Below, one piece after another: positions 56,897-60,626 of a stretch of 60,626 nt of DNA. The notes under the pieces are model-generated. The model was not told the DNA's origin. It saw nothing but the letters and a program-made list of their open reading frames with translations, and did not search any database. This stretch comes from a virus: the IMG/VR virus record IMGVR_UViG_3300008113_004447, positions 1-60,626 of that record. One strand, given 5' to 3'. How positions within the stretch are numbered: the first letter of the stretch is position 1; every line of letters begins with the position of its first letter. Position numbers and translations under genes: made by a program.

Positions 56897-57088
56897 ATGA
56901 ATAGTTTTGAAAAAGTTTGGGCCCGGGCAACTGGGCACCGAATGGGACAAACTGATGAGGATATACCAGATGTGCCTATCCTCACTCTACGTGAAGCTCG
57001 CATTGTTTTATTCTTAAAAACTTTTTGGGTAGTCATCCACGTTGTAACCTGTGGGTTTATTATTGCCAATACCATCAGACATTGGTAA
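56897..57088 (+). CDS. Small phage membrane protein, 63 residues
   Basis: One membrane helix at about 42-60 (TFWVVIHVVTCGFIIANTI) after an N-terminal FEKVWARATGHRMGQTDED. Similar small proteins ending in ...RHW are common in marine phages. Function unknown. Starts directly after QueD. Confidence 0.75.
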   Translation: MNSFEKVWARATGHRMGQTDEDIPDVPILTLREARIVLFLKTFWVVIHVVTCGFIIANTIRHW

Positions 57089-57091
57089 ATA
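57086..57091 (+). promoter_or_regulatory. TAAATA motif 5 nt before the start
   Basis: GGTAAATAATAAT then ATG at 57097; overlaps the preceding stop; no Shine-Dalgarno. Confidence 0.5.
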
Positions 57092-57096
57092 ATAAT

Positions 57097-57918
57097 ATGC
57101 GTACATTTAATATTCATAATATCGAACTAGGAAATAATAAACCGTTAGTATTAATTGCTGGCCCTTGTCAAATTGAAAGTCTAGATCATGCATTTGAAAC
57201 TGCTCATGCTATAAAAGAAACTTGTGATAATTTAGGGATTAAATTTATATATAAAAGCAGTTTTGATAAAGCTAATAGATCTAGCATATCAACTCAAAGA
57301 GGTATTGGAATTGACGAAGGTTTAAAAATTCTTAATACCATTAAACATAATCTTGGAGTGCCTGTTTTAACTGACATTCATGAAAGCTATCAGGCAGAGT
57401 TATGTGCAACAGCTGGCATTGACGTTTTACAAATACCAGCATTCCTATGCAGACAGACTGACCTATTATTGGCTGCTGGAGAAACCGGCTGTGCTATCAA
57501 TGTCAAGAAAGGACAGTTCCTTGCTCCCCACGATATGAAAAATGTTGCGGCAAAGATTGCTTCAACTGGTAATGAACGCATCATGTTATGCGAAAGAGGA
57601 TATACTCATGGATACAATAATCTTGTGGTGGACATGCGCAGTCTACCTATTATGGCAAGCACTGGCTATCCAGTGGTCTTTGATGCCACACATTCTGTTC
57701 AACAACCTGGAGGCATGGGAGAAAGATCTGGCGGAGATCGGACCATGGTCCCGTACCTGGCGAGAGCTGCTGTAGCCACAGGGTGTGTTGCTGCTGTGTT
57801 TATGGAAACGCACGAAGATCCAGATAACGCACCCAGCGACGGTCCTAACATGATACACATATCACAACTAAAAGTCATTTTATCTCAATTACAATCTATT
57901 GATAAGGTAGTTAAATGA
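57097..57918 (+). CDS. kdsA: 3-deoxy-D-manno-octulosonate-8-phosphate synthase
   Basis: 273 residues from ATG 57097. IAGPCQIES, YKSSFDKANRSS, RGIGIDEGLKIL, LTDIHE, DVLQIPAFLCRQTDLL, VKKGQF and VFDATHSVQQPGG are in the KdsA order. Condenses arabinose-5-phosphate with phosphoenolpyruvate to Kdo-8-P, the inner sugar of LPS. Rare in phages; together with two glycosyltransferases it suggests sugar modification of host envelope or virion. ATGA overlap with the next gene. Confidence 0.93.
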   Translation: MRTFNIHNIELGNNKPLVLIAGPCQIESLDHAFETAHAIKETCDNLGIKFIYKSSFDKANRSSISTQRGIGIDEGLKILNTIKHNLGVPVLTDIHESYQAELCATAGIDVLQIPAFLCRQTDLLLAAGETGCAINVKKGQFLAPHDMKNVAAKIASTGNERIMLCERGYTHGYNNLVVDMRSLPIMASTGYPVVFDATHSVQQPGGMGERSGGDRTMVPYLARAAVATGCVAAVFMETHEDPDNAPSDGPNMIHISQLKVILSQLQSIDKVVK

Positions 57919-58607
57919 TTTCAGTATTATGTGTTAGATTCGGTACCAAGTATGGCGTTGATTATGTTGAGCGGTTACGCAACATGGTGTCGCGGCATCT
58001 CACAGTACCCTATGAATTTTTTTGTTTGACTGACGACCCTACTCCAATTGCAGGGGTTAAACTACTAGTACAGCCTAATGCCAAATATGCTAGACCGTGG
58101 TGGCACAAAGTTCATATGTTTGATCCCACATTGGGATTACAAGGTCGTATACTTTATTTTGATCTTGATGTAATTATTCATGCAAATATTGACAAGTTAG
58201 TAGATTTTCAAGATCAAGAATTTAGAGGAATTCGAGACTTTAATAGAAAATATCATAAAGATTGGAAAATCCTTAATAGTTCCACAATGTGTTGGCCAGC
58301 AGGACAGCACTCAGATATCTATAATCATTTTATGGCTGATACAAAACGTGCCCAACAAATGCACGGCGATCAAGATTGGATTTGGCAAATAGCTAAAAAT
58401 CGAATCAAGTTTTGGCCGGACGAATGGTTAATGAGCTACAAATGGGAAATTCGAGATCGAAGTGAAATACAATTTTCTCATCCAAATAGAATCTTTCGAG
58501 ATGTTCGAAATCCTACAATTCCTAACGACTGCGCCGTTTGTGTTTTCCATGGCGATCCAAAACCGGAAGATATTAAAGATCCATTTGTAGTTGACAACTG
58601 GCGATAA
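57915..58607 (+). CDS. GT-A glycosyltransferase (GT8-like)
   Basis: 230 residues. VLCVRFGTKYGVDYVERLRNMV, YEFFCLTDDP and RILYFDLDVIIHANI hold the GT-A core with the DxD metal motif DLDV. CVFHGDPKPED near the C-terminus matches the usual HF.G..KPW end. Probably transfers a nucleotide-activated sugar; coupled to KdsA by ATGA overlap. (DxD at about 76-78.). Confidence 0.85.
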   Translation: MISVLCVRFGTKYGVDYVERLRNMVSRHLTVPYEFFCLTDDPTPIAGVKLLVQPNAKYARPWWHKVHMFDPTLGLQGRILYFDLDVIIHANIDKLVDFQDQEFRGIRDFNRKYHKDWKILNSSTMCWPAGQHSDIYNHFMADTKRAQQMHGDQDWIWQIAKNRIKFWPDEWLMSYKWEIRDRSEIQFSHPNRIFRDVRNPTIPNDCAVCVFHGDPKPEDIKDPFVVDNWR

Positions 58608-58619
58608 TGATGCTATACT
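58591..58619 (+). promoter_or_regulatory. Sigma70 promoter TTGACA-N17-TATACT, leaderless
   Basis: -35 58591-58596, -10 58614-58619, extended GATGC. The ATG at 58626 is 6 nt after the -10, so the mRNA would start at the ATG. Confidence 0.75.
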
Positions 58620-58625
58620 AGTAGT

Positions 58626-58859
58626 ATGAACTTTACTACTCATCACAGTCAGATACGCACACTCAAACAGAATGATCCTCGGTTTCATATCCAGGATGAA
58701 TTCACAATCACTCCCAGAGCCGGTTTTGAAATTAGTCAACGATGCCCAGAAAATTATCGAAGCCTAATTCAAGAATGTATTCACCATGGCTGGCTCAAAC
58801 CTATAGCACATGTTACTGAACGTGAACTACTTTTTATGGGACTATCTAATGAAAATTAA
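58626..58859 (+). CDS. Conserved phage hypothetical, 77 residues
   Basis: PRAGFEISQRCPENYRSLIQECIHHGWLKPIAHVTERELLFMGL is a strongly patterned block recalling marine phage hypotheticals. Short, mixed alpha/beta. No known function. No Shine-Dalgarno sequence. (Block residues 31-74.). Confidence 0.72.
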   Translation: MNFTTHHSQIRTLKQNDPRFHIQDEFTITPRAGFEISQRCPENYRSLIQECIHHGWLKPIAHVTERELLFMGLSNEN

Positions 58860-59016
58860 ATTTGACAAAGACACCATGCCCGACGAACTGTACAATTCGT
58901 TGTTACAACATTTTGTAAATGAAGCAGTTGGGCTAGGTGTAGAAGTAACTAAGTTTACCGAGTTTAACAACTGGGTAGTTGAGTGTACAATTAACGAGAA
59001 AGCGGCGGTGCATTAA
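58849..59016 (+). CDS. Hypothetical 55-residue protein
   Basis: ATG 58849 overlaps the previous gene by 11 nt. MKIKFDKDTMPDELYNSLLQ, a small alpha/beta protein, unknown. Its stop overlaps the start of the UV endonuclease gene. Confidence 0.65.
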   Translation: MKIKFDKDTMPDELYNSLLQHFVNEAVGLGVEVTKFTEFNNWVVECTINEKAAVH

Positions 59017-60041
59017 TGATTAAACGTATTGGTTTTGCTTGCAAATGGCTAGATGATGCTACTGAAGTAAAAGGCATGAAGGTGAATGCTGTCAATAGAG
59101 AACTAAATGGTCGTAGCACTACCATGCGGTGGTTGCGTGAACATCCACTAGAAGCCGAACAACGTCAGTGGGATATCATGAATCACAATACTGTGGCCGC
59201 AGTTAAAATGATTGAGCGTGTGGCTCAACTGCCTCCTGAACGCAGAATGGTTCGAATTGGATCTGAGATGTTACAGGGATACACTGAAAAAGACTGGAAG
59301 GTATGGTGGCAACAGCCCGACGTTCAAAGCCACTTAGAAAAAATATTTGCTCCGGTAGGTGAGGCAGCTCGTAAGCATAATGTACGCATCAGCTTTCATC
59401 CAGGACAGTTTTGTGTGTTGGCATCAGAAAATCCCGGTATTGTGGAACGAAGTATTGAGGAATTTGAATATCATGCTGACATGGCTCGTTGGATGGGCTT
59501 TGGTAAAACATTCCAAGACATGAAGATCAATGTGCATATCTCAGGCAAGCGTGGCCCAGATGGTATTCGCGATGCTCTTAAACGGTTGAGTCCAGAAGCA
59601 AGAAACTGTATTACCATTGAAAATGACGAAATGTCGTGGGGTGTTGACAGTAGTCTCGAATTGGTCAATGACTGTGCCCTTGTACTAGACATTCACCATC
59701 ATTGGATTCGCACTGGAGAGTACATTCAACCCAACGATGACAGAGTCAAACGCTTGATCGATTCTTGGCGTGGTGTGCGTCCAGTGTGTCATTACAGTGT
59801 GAGTAGAGAAGACGTGTTGATTGATCATGCTGTTGATGTTGCACCCGATCACGCTCAATTGCTTGAATTAGGTTACAAAAAGCAAAAGATGCGGGCACAC
59901 AGTGATTGGTATTGGAATCAGCCCGTGACTGACTGGGCTCTCGGCTTCTGGGAGAACTTTGATATCATGTGCGAAAGCAAGGGCAAAAACTTGTCTAGTG
60001 CCCAAGTATACAACCGGGCACTAGAACTTAAACTGCCTTAG
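59016..60041 (+). CDS. uvsE: UV damage endonuclease (UVDE/UvsE-like)
   Basis: 341 residues. TIM-barrel metal-site motifs in order: VRISFHPGQFCVL (about 128), NVHISGKRG, ITIENDE, LDIHHHW, CHYSVSRE and MRAHSDWYWN, as in UVDE enzymes that nick 5' of UV photoproducts. Fits a phage of sunlit water. Ends in a 14-bp convergent overlap with 60028. Confidence 0.92.
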   Translation: MIKRIGFACKWLDDATEVKGMKVNAVNRELNGRSTTMRWLREHPLEAEQRQWDIMNHNTVAAVKMIERVAQLPPERRMVRIGSEMLQGYTEKDWKVWWQQPDVQSHLEKIFAPVGEAARKHNVRISFHPGQFCVLASENPGIVERSIEEFEYHADMARWMGFGKTFQDMKINVHISGKRGPDGIRDALKRLSPEARNCITIENDEMSWGVDSSLELVNDCALVLDIHHHWIRTGEYIQPNDDRVKRLIDSWRGVRPVCHYSVSREDVLIDHAVDVAPDHAQLLELGYKKQKMRAHSDWYWNQPVTDWALGFWENFDIMCESKGKNLSSAQVYNRALELKLP

Positions 60042-60240
60042 GCTTTCGTGGAGCACGTGGCTTTTTAACCGCAGCTGACTTTTTAGGTGCAGATTTAGCA
60101 ACAGACTTAACAACAGCTTCGGTAGCTTTTTCTGCTATCGGAGTTGGTATTGAAGCAACTTCAACCTTGTAAGGTACAACTTCTGGTTGTGTTGATTCTG
60201 CTGGCTTAGAGCCAAATAGTTTTTTAATAAATTCGATCAT
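60028..60240 (-). CDS. Small Ala/Lys/Pro-rich basic protein
   Basis: 70 residues. N-terminal MIEFIKKLFGSKPAES, then an Ala/Glu stretch and a basic SAPKKSAAVKKPRAPRKPKAV tail like H1-type DNA-binding tails. AAGGAG ribosome binding site; TAAATA lies 21 nt upstream. May bind DNA by charge; function unknown. (Tail residues about 49-70.). Confidence 0.65.
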   Translation of the reverse strand: MIEFIKKLFGSKPAESTQPEVVPYKVEVASIPTPIAEKATEAVVKSVAKSAPKKSAAVKKPRAPRKPKAV

Positions 60241-60261
60241 ATCGAAATCTCCTTGGAGTTT

Positions 60262-60267
60262 TATTTA
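60262..60267 (-). promoter_or_regulatory. TAAATA late-promoter-like motif with leader
   Basis: Minus-strand CATAAATAA before the gene ending at 60028, with an AAGGAG in between. Confidence 0.5.
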
Positions 60268-60284
60268 TGATTAAAATACCAGGC

Positions 60285-60290
60285 TAAATA
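60285..60290 (+). promoter_or_regulatory. TAAATA motif 5 nt before the start
   Basis: CTAAATACAATT then ATG at 60296; no Shine-Dalgarno. Divergent from 60262. Confidence 0.5.
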
Positions 60291-60295
60291 CAATT

Positions 60296-60626
60296 ATGGC
60301 ATATTCAAACAAAGTTATTGATCATTATGAAAATCCTCGCAATGTTGGATCTTTTGAAAAAAACGATCCAACAGTAGGCACTGGCATGGTTGGTGCTCCT
60401 GCTTGTGGTGACGTGATGAAACTACAGATAAAGGTAGGACAGGATGGCATTATCACAGATGCGAAATTCAAAACATACGGGTGCGGCTCAGCGATCGCAA
60501 GTTCATCACTCGTTACGGAGTGGGTCAAAGGTAAGACGTTGGATGAAGCAGGATCTATTAAGAATTCTGAAATCGCCGAACATCTTGCACTCCCCCCAGT
60601 TAAAATACATTGCTCAATTCTTGCTG
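60296..60626 (+). CDS. iscU: IscU/NifU-type iron-sulfur scaffold, 3'-truncated
   Basis: The first 110 residues are in the window and cover nearly the whole family length. MAYSNKVIDHYENPRNVGSF is the IscU start; the three cluster cysteines are C37 (PACGD), C63 (YGCGSAIAS) and C106 (KIHCSILA), with D39 and H105. It assembles [2Fe-2S] and [4Fe-4S] clusters with a cysteine desulfurase. A phage scaffold is unusual and fits the many Fe-S enzymes here. The last residues lie beyond the edge. Confidence 0.93.
   Translation, partial: MAYSNKVIDHYENPRNVGSFEKNDPTVGTGMVGAPACGDVMKLQIKVGQDGIITDAKFKTYGCGSAIASSSLVTEWVKGKTLDEAGSIKNSEIAEHLALPPVKIHCSILA

Overview
The window reads as part of a large, AT-rich, tailed marine bacteriophage genome from an uncultured virus. 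Evidence for a phage: very dense packing with stop/start overlaps, many tiny hypothetical genes, two fibre/tail-type structural genes, a set of about 29 tRNA genes, phage-style ClpP, ThyX, QueD and UV endonuclease, and repeated TAAATA late-promoter-like motifs resembling the T4 late promoter. A Gram-negative host is suggested by KdsA (Kdo synthesis) and by sigma70 promoters of the form TTGACA-N17-TATAAT. Host identity cannot be read from the sequence. The heme oxygenase plus PcyX-type bilin reductase pair at the left edge resembles cassettes known from oceanic phages.

Layout. 0-2 kb: truncated heme oxygenase, bilin reductase, a PD-(D/E)XK-like protein. 2-10 kb: small early-type genes behind strong sigma70 promoters, including a metallophosphoesterase, a tandem family of about 85-residue proteins, and ClpP. 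10-22 kb: tRNA region with tRNAs for all 20 amino acids plus an initiator-like tRNA, interleaved with structured non-coding RNA candidates, a tyrosine phosphatase, a flavin-dependent halogenase, a CDGSH protein, the RNA polymerase omega subunit and four 2-oxoglutarate/Fe(II) oxygenases. 22-24.7 kb: metallophosphoesterase and a tail-fibre-like protein. 24.7-48 kb: alternating-strand operons holding nine more 2OG/Fe(II) oxygenases, ten radical SAM proteins (including two twitch/SPASM and one B12-type), an aminotransferase-like PLP protein, a QueC-like PP-loop protein, a methyltransferase and kinase-like paralogues. 48-54.8 kb: histone-H1-like protein, another 2OG oxygenase, ThyX, a Bax-inhibitor-1 protein and conserved phage hypotheticals. 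54.8-60.6 kb: fibre protein, two glycosyltransferases, QueD, KdsA, UV damage endonuclease, and a truncated IscU.

How it may work together (inference). Ten radical SAM enzymes, fourteen 2OG/Fe oxygenases, a halogenase, a PLP enzyme and a methyltransferase are an exceptional set of iron-dependent tailoring enzymes for a virus. The IscU scaffold and CDGSH protein would fit their iron-sulfur demand. No obvious precursor peptide was found, so the substrate (peptide, RNA, glycan or small molecule) is open. A second striking feature is that at least eleven genes start 4-6 nt after a promoter-like hexamer with no Shine-Dalgarno sequence, which predicts leaderless mRNAs from both promoter classes.
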